Assembly (NCBI RefSeq): GCF_018728565.1
Contig: NZ_JACSOI010000010.1
Coordinates: forward strand, 62,001-126,000
Reading direction: 5' to 3'
Source of the DNA: Zobellia russellii
GTDB lineage: Bacteria > Bacteroidota > Bacteroidia > Flavobacteriales > Flavobacteriaceae
Length of the DNA stretch: 64,000 bases
Shown here: positions 19,041 to 27,865 of the stretch, piece by piece
Position numbering within the stretch: the first letter of the stretch is position 1
Layout: every line of letters begins with the position of its first letter
The notes under the pieces: generated by a model
What the model was told of the DNA's origin: nothing
Databases searched by the model: none
What the model saw: only the letters and a program-made list of their open reading frames with translations
Program-made: the position numbers and the translations under genes

Positions 19041-20498
19041 TTAGACGTTCTTATTGATTAATTCGGATACAAGTTTGCCCGATATTAAAGCCGGAGGAAC
19101 GCCAGGACCTGGAACGGTCAACTGGCCGGTAAAATATAGGTTTTTTACTTTTTTACTTTTTAGACTAGGTCTCAGAAAAGCTGTTTGACTGAGAGTATTG
19201 GCCATGCCGTAAGCATTTCCCTTATAGGAATTATATTGCTCAACAAAGTCATTTACACAAAAAGACTCTTTAAAGATAATGTTATTTTTTACGCTTTGGT
19301 CTGTTCGTTTTTCAAATCTATCTAAAATGATATCAAAATATTGCTCACGTAATTCAGGTGTGTCAGTTAAATTAGGGGCAATTGGTATAAGGAAAAATCC
19401 TGTTTCGCAATTCTTAGGAGCCATGCTCAAGTCTGTTACAGATGGGAAATTAGCATAGAACAAAGGGGCTTTGGGCCAACTTGGGTTATCGTAAATTTCC
19501 TGTGCATGACGTTCAAAATCGGTATCAAAGAATAGATTGTGGTGGTTTATGTTTTCTAGCTTCTTGTTGAAACCTATGTAGAACAATAATGAAGATGGAG
19601 CAAAAATTTTCTTGTTCCAGTAGGCTTCTGAATATTGCCTGTGTTCGGGGTCTAACAAAGTTTCGGAATGATGATAGTCGGCTCCGCTTAAAATTACATC
19701 GGCAGAAATATCTTTTCCGTTAATTGTAGCTCCAACGGCAATATTATTAACCACCTTTATTTTTTCTGCTGCTGCATCGGTACATATTTCTACGCCCAAT
19801 TCTTCCGCTAGGTCATTCATGGCTTTAACCACCTGGTACATACCACCTTTTGGATGCCACGTTCCTAAACCAAAATCGGCATAGTTCATAAAGTTATAGA
19901 AAGAAGGTGTACGATTGGGTTTAGCCCCTAGAAAAAGCACTGGAAACTCTAATGTAGAAACCAATTTAGGGTTCTTAAATTTTTTACGCACTTCTCCGCT
20001 AATCGTTTTAAAAAACTGGTCTACTCTTAAGGCCGTCTCGGGGGTAATGAGCTCTAGAGGAGATAGACCTGGCCGTAACACAACTTTATTTATGGCTATA
20101 TCATAGTTCTTCTCTGCCTTTGCAATGAAATCCTTTAGGTGATTAGCACTTCCAGGTTCAATACGTTCAAATTCTTTGCAAATATCATCCATGCAATCAC
20201 CAACGGTGATATTGTCGTCCGTAAAAAATATTTTATAAGCAGGATTTAATTTATCTAGCTGATAAAAATCTGCTGTTTTCTTTCCAAAGTCATTGAAGAA
20301 CGAGTCAAAAATGTCCGGCATCCAGTACCAACTGGGCCCCATATCAAAAGTGAATCCGTCTCTGACCAGTTGTCTGGCCCTACCACCTACGGTTTTGTTC
20401 TTCTCATATATGGTTACATCATGACCTGCTTTTGCCAAGTAGCATGAGGCCGATAGTGAAGAGAAACCTGAACCGATTATGGCAATCTTTTTTTTCAT
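19041..20498 (-). CDS. crtI: Phytoene desaturase CrtI
   Basis: FAD-dependent desaturase that turns phytoene into lycopene. N-terminal dinucleotide-binding site GSGFSSLSASCYLAKAG with downstream YEKNKTVGGRAR, and C-terminal FAD motif LYFTGQLTVPGPGVPPALISG, in 485 residues. It lies 18 bp downstream of the MerR-type regulator gene on the same strand. A lycopene cyclase gene, needed to reach beta-carotene before CrtZ can act, is absent from the operon. Confidence 0.95.
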   Translation of the reverse strand: MKKKIAIIGSGFSSLSASCYLAKAGHDVTIYEKNKTVGGRARQLVRDGFTFDMGPSWYWMPDIFDSFFNDFGKKTADFYQLDKLNPAYKIFFTDDNITVGDCMDDICKEFERIEPGSANHLKDFIAKAEKNYDIAINKVVLRPGLSPLELITPETALRVDQFFKTISGEVRKKFKNPKLVSTLEFPVLFLGAKPNRTPSFYNFMNYADFGLGTWHPKGGMYQVVKAMNDLAEELGVEICTDAAAEKIKVVNNIAVGATINGKDISADVILSGADYHHSETLLDPEHRQYSEAYWNKKIFAPSSLLFYIGFNKKLENINHHNLFFDTDFERHAQEIYDNPSWPKAPLFYANFPSVTDLSMAPKNCETGFFLIPIAPNLTDTPELREQYFDIILDRFEKRTDQSVKNNIIFKESFCVNDFVEQYNSYKGNAYGMANTLSQTAFLRPSLKSKKVKNLYFTGQLTVPGPGVPPALISGKLVSELINKNV

Positions 20499-20516
20499 TA
20501 TTAGAGTAGATTCATT

Positions 20517-21413
20517 TTAAAGCTGTTCAATAATTTTATCCATTGAATTAAAAATCTCTACGGTACCGGGTAAACTTTTTGAATCAATATGCTGGGTTTG
20601 GTGACCTAGTAACCAGAGCTTTTTATTTGAATAGTTTGATGCGAGTTTGTCAAATTGATAAACATAGTCGTTTATTTTGTCCTTGGTAGGTGAAACTGTA
20701 AAATAAGACACAAATGTTGTGTTTGAAAAGGTCTTCATTATTTCTTCTAGGTTCTCTAAGGGAACGGTTTGACCCAGGTAGACAGATTTGTACCCGTGCA
20801 GGGCAAATTCATAGTTAAGATAGAGCAATCCTAATTCATGAATTTCATTTTCCGGTAAATAGGCTACAAAAGTTGTGCTATTGTTGCTAGCGTCCCTTTC
20901 TTGAAGTTCTTGGCTGTTGATAAGAATTTTTTGTTTAATAAGGTTAGATACAAAATGCTCGTGAGCAGGACAAATGGTATCTGTTTGCCATAAAAGACCC
21001 AATTCGTTCAGGAGTGGTATAAAAACTTCTTTAAACACTTCAGAAAACGATTTTTCAAAAAGAAGAGTTCTATAGGTTTGGTTAAAGAGCTGTTGATCAA
21101 AATTGATCATAGCAAGTTTAAACTCATTAATAACATTACTCTTATCATTTTTAGAGGTTAACTCCGTAACCAACTTTGGAATCTTTCTCTCATCCAATTT
21201 GGCAATTTTTGATATTTTATGACCATAATTATAAAGTAGAGTGATGTTTAGAAGTTTTTGCAGGCTTTCTAGGCTATACCTTCTAATATTGGTATCTGTT
21301 CGCTCCGGAGAAAGCAAGTTGTATCTTTTTTCCCATATTCTAATGGTATGAGCTTTTATTCCAGAGAGGTTCTCAAGATCCCGTATTGTGAAGGTTTTTT
21401 TTAAAGTGTTCAT
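20517..21413 (-). CDS. MerR-family regulator with CarH/LitR-like cobalamin-binding signatures
   Basis: A 298-residue DNA-binding protein. Residues about 7-75 form a MerR winged helix (FTIRDLENLSGIKAHTIRIWEKRY). The rest resembles the helical cap and Rossmann B12-binding domains of CarH. The cap signature W-x9-E-H is present (LLWQTDTICPAHEHF), and so is the lower-ligand histidine region (ENEIHELG, compare ExHxxG). In Thermus and Myxococcus such proteins repress carotenoid genes in the dark and release DNA when light breaks adenosylcobalamin. First gene of the crt operon, so it likely controls both itself and pigment synthesis. Light response here is inference. Confidence 0.85.
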   Translation of the reverse strand: MNTLKKTFTIRDLENLSGIKAHTIRIWEKRYNLLSPERTDTNIRRYSLESLQKLLNITLLYNYGHKISKIAKLDERKIPKLVTELTSKNDKSNVINEFKLAMINFDQQLFNQTYRTLLFEKSFSEVFKEVFIPLLNELGLLWQTDTICPAHEHFVSNLIKQKILINSQELQERDASNNSTTFVAYLPENEIHELGLLYLNYEFALHGYKSVYLGQTVPLENLEEIMKTFSNTTFVSYFTVSPTKDKINDYVYQFDKLASNYSNKKLWLLGHQTQHIDSKSLPGTVEIFNSMDKIIEQL

Positions 21414-21530
21414 TCTTTTTGTAAAAATGTTAAACGAAATTACGTTTTTTTTCCCAAGATGCTCACTTGAAGTGTGCTCTTTCGCGGAAAAAATTGATTA
21501 GATAAGGAGAAGATAAGAAATATAGATAGA

Positions 21531-21562
21531 AAAAAACCATCAATGAATCTCATTGATGGTTT
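21531..21562 (-). terminator. Terminator after tRNA-Leu
   Basis: On the minus strand a 13-bp stem (AAACCATCAATGA with TCATTGATGGTTT, 3-nt loop) followed by T residues, immediately after the tRNA-Leu 3' end. It separates the tRNA from the merR-crt operon promoter region. Confidence 0.92.
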
Positions 21563-21566
21563 AATG

Positions 21567-21650
21567 TGCGCACGAGAAGACTCGAACTTCCACGGCCTAG
21601 TGGCCACCAGCCCCTCAAGCTGGCGCGTCTACCAATTCCGCCACGTGCGC
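21567..21650 (-). tRNA. tRNA-Leu (anticodon GAG)
   Basis: Class II tRNA of 84 nt read on the minus strand. The acceptor stem GCGCACG pairs with CGTGCGC, the anticodon stem CCAGC/GCTGG encloses loop TTGAGGG (anticodon GAG, reading CUC and CUU), there is a long variable arm, and the T-loop is GTTCGAGTC. The discriminator base is A; CCA is not encoded. Confidence 0.96.
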
Positions 21651-21730
21651 ATGAGGGTTTGTCAAAAACTTTGCAAAGATAGAATAACTTTCTAATTAAA
21701 TTTTAATAAAAGTAAAGATAGTGGGATGTT

Positions 21731-23440
21731 TTATAATTGCTTGACCTGAGCATCAGAAGTAAACATTTCGTTAGTTTTAAGTATCATAAGGGTTCGTAAA
21801 GCTAGCCATTGATTGCTTAAAGGGCCTGCTTTTAGTTTTGAACGAATTTTATTTTCTATTGATTTAGGTAAATAAGCAATAATGAGCCTTCTCATTTTTC
21901 TTCTTGCAGACTGTGTTCTCTGATCCTTATTATAATTCTTTACTAATTTTTCAATAAAGGCTTCAGGAAAAATTCCTAGCTCTTTTTTCTGTTCCAATGA
22001 TTCACAAATATAAGACTGTACTTCAGGAAGATTTAGAATTTGCCCAACCTCTTGAACGGCTTCTCTTTTTGCAAAAGGAATTTCGGGAAACATTTCAGAA
22101 ACAATTGACCTCCATATCTTTTTATTTGTTCTTAGTTCAATTGGCACCTGTTGAATTGATGAAACAATCTTTTGACTGAGTAAAGGGTTGATAACTTCAA
22201 CATAAGCAAGTTTTATATCTTCAAGAGCAGCTGTTGTAATTGGGGTTCTATGTTGCAACCATAACCTGTCTCTCCAATCTCCTAAGGATTCGTTTTCCTT
22301 CTGATGCAAATGTTCTGGAATATCTTCATAATTAACGATAAAATCTTCCGGAATATCCGAGGATGTATAGTCAAAACTTGTCATAAGATTGCATGTGCGC
22401 CTGACTTGATAGGAATTAGTGACGGGCGGCTTTCTACCAAAGGCATCATACCCTCTAATTACTCCTCTTCCAGAAGCAGATAGTTGTCCCCATAACTCTA
22501 AACCATCTAAATATGCAGCAAGATGGTCTAGCCGCCCCTCACCAGCAGCTAAAAATCTTTCGAGGAGAATAGGAAAGCTGTTAGGGTTAAAATCCATTTT
22601 TGCATAAGAATGTTCCATATTGCAATTTTGTGCTAGATTCTTTGCGATGGATGCGTCGCTGGTGGGTAAGTCTAAGGCTTTGTCTAATCCCCATGTTACG
22701 GCATTAAGATTTTTGCCTTTTAGATGGTATAGAAGACTTCTGCTGTCCATTCCGCCCGAAAGAGCTAATGTCCATTTAGAAGTGTCTAATTTTAGACCTT
22801 TAATTGTTTCTTCTACAGCATTTTTCAATTGGGCTTCATGTGATAATTCCGTTTTTTCTTCATTTTCGGTCCTATCAAAATTGAAGTTTTGGTTATGGTC
22901 TATTTCAACCTTCCAATTATTGCGGTTTAATTTTAAGCGGGTTCTAGGCGGCACTATTTTTATTCTTTCGTCCCAAGAAAGGCCGGGTCCTAAGGTTCCA
23001 GTGCATAGAAACCAGCTACATGCTTTGTTGTTCAATTTAAAATCTCCCAAAAATGATACAATTAATCGTTGTGAGGTAGACGCCATAAAAATTTCATTAT
23101 CATGGTAATACCATAAAGTTCTTGAAGCTGCATAATCTGATGCTATTTCGACTCTTTCATTTTCTACACGGAATAAAGCATAGCTACCGTTTGGTAAAGG
23201 AGCGTTATATTTGAATAGTGAATCATCATGTTCACATGTGCCTAGGCAATAATTTACACCATCTTTTAGTATAGTCAATGCTGGATTGTATATTAGGCTG
23301 ATGGTATTTTCATTTTTTGAAATATATGGTTGTTTGGCATGTATATTATTCGGTTCTATACGCTTTGCAATTTTTTTGGCAAGGGTTGAAATATCCTTTT
23401 TAACAGGGTTTTTAAAACAGACGGTTATCGCTTTGGCCAT
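21731..23440 (-). CDS. Orphan asparagine-synthetase-like protein without the glutaminase cysteine
   Basis: A 569-residue member of the asparagine synthetase B superfamily. The C-terminal ATP-pyrophosphatase part has the PP-loop SGGMDSRSL (about residue 228), followed by conserved-looking blocks AAGEGRLDHLAAY and NPLLSQKIV. The N-terminal part keeps strands of the class II glutaminase fold (GSYALFRVENERVEIASD, RTLWYYHDNEIFMAST), but the nucleophilic Cys2 is missing (the start is MAKAITVCF). It would have to use ammonia, or activate a carboxylate for another nucleophile, as relatives in lasso-peptide and antibiotic pathways do. No partner gene is visible next to it. True function unknown. Confidence 0.7.
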   Translation of the reverse strand: MAKAITVCFKNPVKKDISTLAKKIAKRIEPNNIHAKQPYISKNENTISLIYNPALTILKDGVNYCLGTCEHDDSLFKYNAPLPNGSYALFRVENERVEIASDYAASRTLWYYHDNEIFMASTSQRLIVSFLGDFKLNNKACSWFLCTGTLGPGLSWDERIKIVPPRTRLKLNRNNWKVEIDHNQNFNFDRTENEEKTELSHEAQLKNAVEETIKGLKLDTSKWTLALSGGMDSRSLLYHLKGKNLNAVTWGLDKALDLPTSDASIAKNLAQNCNMEHSYAKMDFNPNSFPILLERFLAAGEGRLDHLAAYLDGLELWGQLSASGRGVIRGYDAFGRKPPVTNSYQVRRTCNLMTSFDYTSSDIPEDFIVNYEDIPEHLHQKENESLGDWRDRLWLQHRTPITTAALEDIKLAYVEVINPLLSQKIVSSIQQVPIELRTNKKIWRSIVSEMFPEIPFAKREAVQEVGQILNLPEVQSYICESLEQKKELGIFPEAFIEKLVKNYNKDQRTQSARRKMRRLIIAYLPKSIENKIRSKLKAGPLSNQWLALRTLMILKTNEMFTSDAQVKQL

Positions 23441-23635
23441 AATTTGTTAAGGAATTTTATTGAAAATGAGTGTTTGAGTAGACAATGAGCCAACTCATAT
23501 AGTCTAAAGAAATTAAGGGGGAGTTGTCTAAAATAACGTATTTGTCTGATATTGAATACTAAAACTATATTTTTGTTAAAATTTACTTTCTGATTTGAGT
23601 TATCCTTAAATAGTTTTAACCAATATAATTTTCCA

Positions 23636-23665
23636 TTCGTCTACAGTTGTAGGCTATTCGTCTAC
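23636..23665 (+). promoter_or_regulatory. Direct repeat with 21-bp period, candidate LytTR binding site
   Basis: ATTCGTCTACA occurs at 23635-23645 and again, identically, at 23656-23666, a 21-bp (two-turn) period typical of LytTR regulators. It lies about 60-90 bp before the receiver gene that heads the NO-sensor operon, which itself ends in a LytTR regulator. Related repeats are found at 29969-30019 and 38957-38986. Confidence 0.55.
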
Positions 23666-23725
23666 ACCTAATAAAAATTACATTATTTATTTAAGAGTTT
23701 TGTAGTTCACATTAATAATGAGGCT

Positions 23726-24127
23726 ATGGATATTTTATTGATTGAAGACGATGCTATTGAAGTAATGAAATTACAGCGAACTGTAAAGAAACTAGAACTC
23801 AAGCATAATATCATTGAAACGAAGAACGGTGAAGATGCTTTAAAAATCTTAAAATCAGGGAACCGATTACCGGATATTATTCTACTTGATTTAAATATGC
23901 CTAGAATGAACGGTATTGAGTTTTTAAGTATTCTAAGGGCAGATGATGTTTTAAAATACCTTCCTACAGTTATTCTTACAACTTCCGAAAATAGAGCGGA
24001 TTTATTGGAGTGTTATAAAATTGGAGTGGCGGGCTACGTTATTAAGCCTTTGAAATATGAAGAGTACGAATCCAAACTACATAAAGTTCTTGACTATTGG
24101 AACATCAATCAATTAGTGAAAGGCTAA
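23726..24127 (+). CDS. Single-domain response regulator (CheY-like)
   Basis: A 133-residue stand-alone receiver: acidic pocket E7/D8/D9, phospho-acceptor D55 in LLDLNMPRMNG, T in ILTTSE and K in VIKPLKYEEY. No output domain is attached. It could act by protein contact, as a shuttle, or as a phosphate sink for the two kinases downstream. It is the first gene of the sensor operon and follows the repeat at 23636-23665 directly. The H-NOX gene starts 75 bp later. Confidence 0.9.
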   Translation: MDILLIEDDAIEVMKLQRTVKKLELKHNIIETKNGEDALKILKSGNRLPDIILLDLNMPRMNGIEFLSILRADDVLKYLPTVILTTSENRADLLECYKIGVAGYVIKPLKYEEYESKLHKVLDYWNINQLVKG

Positions 24128-24202
24128 CAATATATTGACTTTCACAACAAAAATTCGTTAGTACATACTACTTTTCCTACTTTTATTAATAAATAGAAGT
24201 AT

Positions 24203-24745
24203 ATGAAAGGTATAGTTTTTACGGAATTTTTGGAAATGGTCGAGTCTAAGTTCGGTCTTGAGACTCTAGATAACATTATAGAAAATGGTCAGTTGGCCTC
24301 AGAAGGTGTTTATACATCTGTAGGTACGTACGAATTTAATGAGATGGTTACGCTCATAACCAACCTTAGTGAAGAAACTAAAATTCCGGTTGGTGATCTT
24401 ATATATGCGTTTGGTCTATACCTTTTTGCAGGTCTTGCCAACTCGCATCCTGAGGTTATTAAAAATTACAATACTCCACTAGGTCTACTTTATTGTATTG
24501 AAGACCATATTCATGTGCATGTCAAGAAGTTGTATCCTGATGCGGAACTACCTTCTTTTAAAATTTTGGATAAAACGGACACCACAATTTCTATGGTATA
24601 TTCTTCTTCTAGGGGGTTGTATCGCTTAGCACATGGTCTTATAGAAAAAGCTTTTGAACATTTTGGTGGTACGGCAACAATTACCTATGACCTCTTGAAG
24701 GAAGATGGAACCGAGGTTAAATTTGATATTGTTCAAAATGGATAG
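24203..24745 (+). CDS. H-NOX haem-nitric-oxide sensor protein
   Basis: A 180-residue stand-alone HNOB/H-NOX domain. The proximal haem ligand aligns with H104 (HVHVKKLYPDAELPSF), and the haem-propionate clamp Y133-x-S135-x-R137 is intact (YSSSR). Leu142 occupies the site of the distal tyrosine used by O2-binding relatives, so this should be an NO-selective sensor. H-NOX proteins regulate a neighbouring histidine kinase or cyclase. Here the PAS kinase gene starts inside the last codons of this gene (8-bp overlap), strongly implying that they work as a pair. Confidence 0.92.
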   Translation: MKGIVFTEFLEMVESKFGLETLDNIIENGQLASEGVYTSVGTYEFNEMVTLITNLSEETKIPVGDLIYAFGLYLFAGLANSHPEVIKNYNTPLGLLYCIEDHIHVHVKKLYPDAELPSFKILDKTDTTISMVYSSSRGLYRLAHGLIEKAFEHFGGTATITYDLLKEDGTEVKFDIVQNG

Positions 24746-26729
24746 CAGTAAAGAGATTGAACTTCTTAAAAAAGCCTTAGAACGTCAGAAAAAAGCGCGC
24801 CAACAAGCTGAAAAAATCTTAGAGCAAAAATCTACAGAGCTCTATGAAACGGCACAGCGCTTAAAAGAGGCCAATGGCAAGTTAGAAAATTTGCTTACAG
24901 AAAAAGTTTCGGAGTTAGATGGTGTCTTCGTTAACATTATAGATCCTTATGTAGTCATGGATCTGCAAGCCAACGTTATAAAGATGAATACTTCGGCCAA
25001 AGATTTTCTAGGGTATGACAATACCAAGGAAGACGTTAACTTAACGGGCCTTGTACATAAAAAATACCTTCAATATACTGCTGAATCTTTCAAATACCTT
25101 TTAGAAGTAGGGACACTTAAAAATTACCGAGCAAAAATTAATGTTAAGAACGGTGATGAGAAATGGATAGAGATTAATAGTAGTCTTATTTATAATACCA
25201 AACAAGAACCCATAGGGGCTCAAGGTATCATTAGAGATATTACCCAAGAAATGGAAATCAAGGAGTTGTTGGCACAACAACGCAAGCAACTGGATGTCAT
25301 TGTGGAAAACTCGCCTTTAGGCATTGTTCTAAGCGTTGGAGGTGAAATCATAAAAGCAAATACTACCTTCACGGAACTTCTGGGCTATTCGGAAAGTGAA
25401 CTCAAAACCATGAAGTTGGATGACTTTTCCAAGGAGGAGGAAAGTTCTGGATCAGAAGATGTTGTACAGCAAATGCAGGAAGGAAAAACCGATAAGGCAG
25501 TTGTAATAAAAAGATACTTCAAAAAAGGAGGAGGCTGTTTGGTTGCAAAGACATCCGTAAGTGCTGTTAGAGGCGGAGACGGTAAGTTAAAGTACCTGTT
25601 AGCCATGATAGAAGATATTACAAGAGAGCGTGAGGCCGAGGAAAGACTGAGATACGAACGGGAAAAATATGCAAATATCATTGCAAACATGAATCTTGGT
25701 CTGGTAGAGGTAGATACAGATGATGTAATACAACTGGTAAACCAGAGCTTCTGTAACATGAGCGGTTTTAAAGAAGAAGAACTTTTAGGTAAAAAGGGAA
25801 CCGAGATGCTAAAGGTACAGAATAAGAACGTTTTAGAGTACGAGGATGAAAAACGAATGCGGGGCGAATCCGATTCGTATGAGCTGGAGGTTATTGATAA
25901 AAGCGGAAAAAAGAAACATTGGTTAGTTAGTGGAGCTCCACGTTATGATAATAATAAAAAACTAATTGGTTCTGTAGGAATACATCTAGATGTCACTAAG
26001 CAAAAGTTACTGGAACTTCAAAAGGAACAATTGGTAAAAGAATTAGAACAAAGCAACCAAGGTCTTCAGGAATATGCACATATTGTTTCCCATGACTTAA
26101 AATCCCCTTTACGGAGTATAAGTGCATTGGCAACATGGATTCAGGATGATTATAAAGATGTACTGGACGAAGCAGGCCAGCAGAACTTAACCTTAATGCA
26201 AGAGAAAGTTGCCTCTATGGATAAGTTAATTCAAGGTATCTTGGAGTATTCTACCGCAAATAATTCGGAACTGGACAATTCCAGTGTTGATTTAAATGAA
26301 GTAGTAGAAAATATTAAAGAGAGCATCTTTATTCCAGAGCATGTATCCCTTGTGGTGCCCAAGGTCTTACCAACAATTGTTGCGGATAGTACAAAGATGC
26401 ATCAGCTGTTCCAGAACATACTTTCTAATGCAGTGGTTCACATAGAAAAGGAAGTAGGGTTGGTAGAGGTGTTATACGTAGAAAATACTACGCACTGGCA
26501 GTTCTCTATAAAAGATAATGGTGTAGGGATTCCAAAGGAATACCATAAAAAAATATTCGAAATTTTTCAGTCTATCGGAGCAAATGAAAGATCAACAGGA
26601 ATAGGGCTTTCTATTGTTAAAAAAATAATTGACCGCTATGAAGGCGAAGTATGGGTAGAGAGTGAAAAGGACATGGGTACGGAGTTTCACTTTACCATAA
26701 AAAAAGAACCAACTAACCTTAATAGCTAA
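24738..26729 (+). CDS. Cytosolic multi-PAS histidine kinase, H-NOX partner
   Basis: A 663-residue soluble kinase with no membrane helix. Order: N-terminal coiled coil (about 1-60), three PAS domains (about 62-175, 187-305 and 312-430), a HisKA helix with phospho-acceptor H452 (HIVSHDLKSPLRS), and an ATP-binding domain with N-box FQNILSNAVVH and G-box DNGVGIP / STGIGLSIVKK. ATG 24738 is preferred over the upstream in-frame ATG 24705, because it overlaps the H-NOX stop by only 8 bp and removes a non-conserved 11-residue tail. A FIST gene follows after 2 bp. Expected to be tuned by NO-bound H-NOX. Confidence 0.92.
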   Translation: MDSSKEIELLKKALERQKKARQQAEKILEQKSTELYETAQRLKEANGKLENLLTEKVSELDGVFVNIIDPYVVMDLQANVIKMNTSAKDFLGYDNTKEDVNLTGLVHKKYLQYTAESFKYLLEVGTLKNYRAKINVKNGDEKWIEINSSLIYNTKQEPIGAQGIIRDITQEMEIKELLAQQRKQLDVIVENSPLGIVLSVGGEIIKANTTFTELLGYSESELKTMKLDDFSKEEESSGSEDVVQQMQEGKTDKAVVIKRYFKKGGGCLVAKTSVSAVRGGDGKLKYLLAMIEDITREREAEERLRYEREKYANIIANMNLGLVEVDTDDVIQLVNQSFCNMSGFKEEELLGKKGTEMLKVQNKNVLEYEDEKRMRGESDSYELEVIDKSGKKKHWLVSGAPRYDNNKKLIGSVGIHLDVTKQKLLELQKEQLVKELEQSNQGLQEYAHIVSHDLKSPLRSISALATWIQDDYKDVLDEAGQQNLTLMQEKVASMDKLIQGILEYSTANNSELDNSSVDLNEVVENIKESIFIPEHVSLVVPKVLPTIVADSTKMHQLFQNILSNAVVHIEKEVGLVEVLYVENTTHWQFSIKDNGVGIPKEYHKKIFEIFQSIGANERSTGIGLSIVKKIIDRYEGEVWVESEKDMGTEFHFTIKKEPTNLNS

Positions 26730-26731
26730 AA

Positions 26732-27865
26732 ATGAAGATCAAACAGGCCGTAAAGGAACCGGGGCAACCGTTCAAAATTGTATCAAAAGTAGAATCTACT
26801 TTAAAGGAACCTCTTGTTTTGGTCTTTGGAAATAGATACGCGTTGGAAGATGCCAAGCTTTATGATGAAGTAAGAAGTATATTTCCGGACGGACATATTG
26901 TGTTTGGTAGCACGGCTGGTGAAATCATAGGCGATTCCGTAAGGGAAAATACAGTCTCCTTGACCGCTATTGAATTTGAAAAATGCTCATATTCCATAAA
27001 GAGAAAGAACATATTGGAAATTGAAGATGATTTTAAATTAGGCGAAACTCTTCTTGAGGAATTTCCTAAGGAAGGTTTGAAACATATATTCTTGGTATCC
27101 GAAGGAAGTTCTGTTAACGGCAGTGCTTTAATCCAAGGTTTTGAGGGTGTTAGGATAGATAATATTGGCCTTTCGGGAGGTTTGTGCGGAGATGATGACC
27201 GTTTTGAAAGAACTCTCGCTTCCTACAATGAAAGCCCAAAGGAAGGCGAAATTATCGCTATCGGGTTTTATGGGGAATCCCTAGAAATTACAAGCGCCAA
27301 TTTTGGCGGGTGGACCCCTTTTGGTCCCGAACGGATTATTACAAAATCTAAGAACAATATACTTTATGAACTAGATGGTCAGCCGGCATTAGATCTTTAT
27401 AAAAAATATCTGGGGGATAAAGCAAAAGAATTGCCAACATCGGCTTTGCTATATCCGCTTAATGTACGCATTAACGAAGACGAGGAACCTCTGGTTCGTA
27501 CCATTCTTACCATTGATAATACTGCAAATACTATGACCTTGGCAGGAGACGTGCCTGAGGGAGCCCGTGTGCAATTAATGATGTCTACTGTAGATGATAT
27601 AGCAGATGGGGCAAATACGGCCGCTCAATTTGCTATGAAGGACAGAAAAAATAAACCGGAACTGGCTATCTTAATAAGTTGCGTAGGAAGAAAATTGGTA
27701 ATGGATCAGAGAACGGAAGAAGAGGTAGAGGAAGTAATATCCGTCATTGGTGATAATGCAGCGGTTACTGGATTCTATTCTTATGGAGAAATGGCACCAT
27801 TTGCTGGCCAAGATGCCTGTAAGTTACATAACCAAACTATGACATTAACCTTATTTAGCGAATAA
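26732..27865 (+). CDS. FIST-domain sensor protein (NosP-like)
   Basis: A 377-residue soluble protein made of FIST N (about 25-215: VFGSTAGEIIGD, GLSGGLCGDD) and FIST C (about 225-360: FYSYGEMAPF, CKLHNQTMTLTLFSE). FIST proteins are sensory; the NosP subfamily binds haem and NO and acts on a co-encoded histidine kinase (established in Pseudomonas and Vibrio). Haem binding cannot be read from the sequence alone. Context is compelling: the next gene, overlapping by 1 bp, is a histidine kinase, and the H-NOX pair lies immediately upstream. Alternative ligands, such as amino acids, remain possible for FIST. Confidence 0.88.
   Translation: MKIKQAVKEPGQPFKIVSKVESTLKEPLVLVFGNRYALEDAKLYDEVRSIFPDGHIVFGSTAGEIIGDSVRENTVSLTAIEFEKCSYSIKRKNILEIEDDFKLGETLLEEFPKEGLKHIFLVSEGSSVNGSALIQGFEGVRIDNIGLSGGLCGDDDRFERTLASYNESPKEGEIIAIGFYGESLEITSANFGGWTPFGPERIITKSKNNILYELDGQPALDLYKKYLGDKAKELPTSALLYPLNVRINEDEEPLVRTILTIDNTANTMTLAGDVPEGARVQLMMSTVDDIADGANTAAQFAMKDRKNKPELAILISCVGRKLVMDQRTEEEVEEVISVIGDNAAVTGFYSYGEMAPFAGQDACKLHNQTMTLTLFSE

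Noticed and set aside
22620-23108. 162-codon plus-strand frame opposite the asparagine-synthetase-like gene
   Set aside because: Antisense shadow of a gene with clear PP-loop signature; no motif, start context or composition of its own.
21731-23725. Lasso-peptide cluster based on the asparagine-synthetase-like protein
   Set aside because: No precursor peptide, B-protein protease or RRE gene adjoins it.
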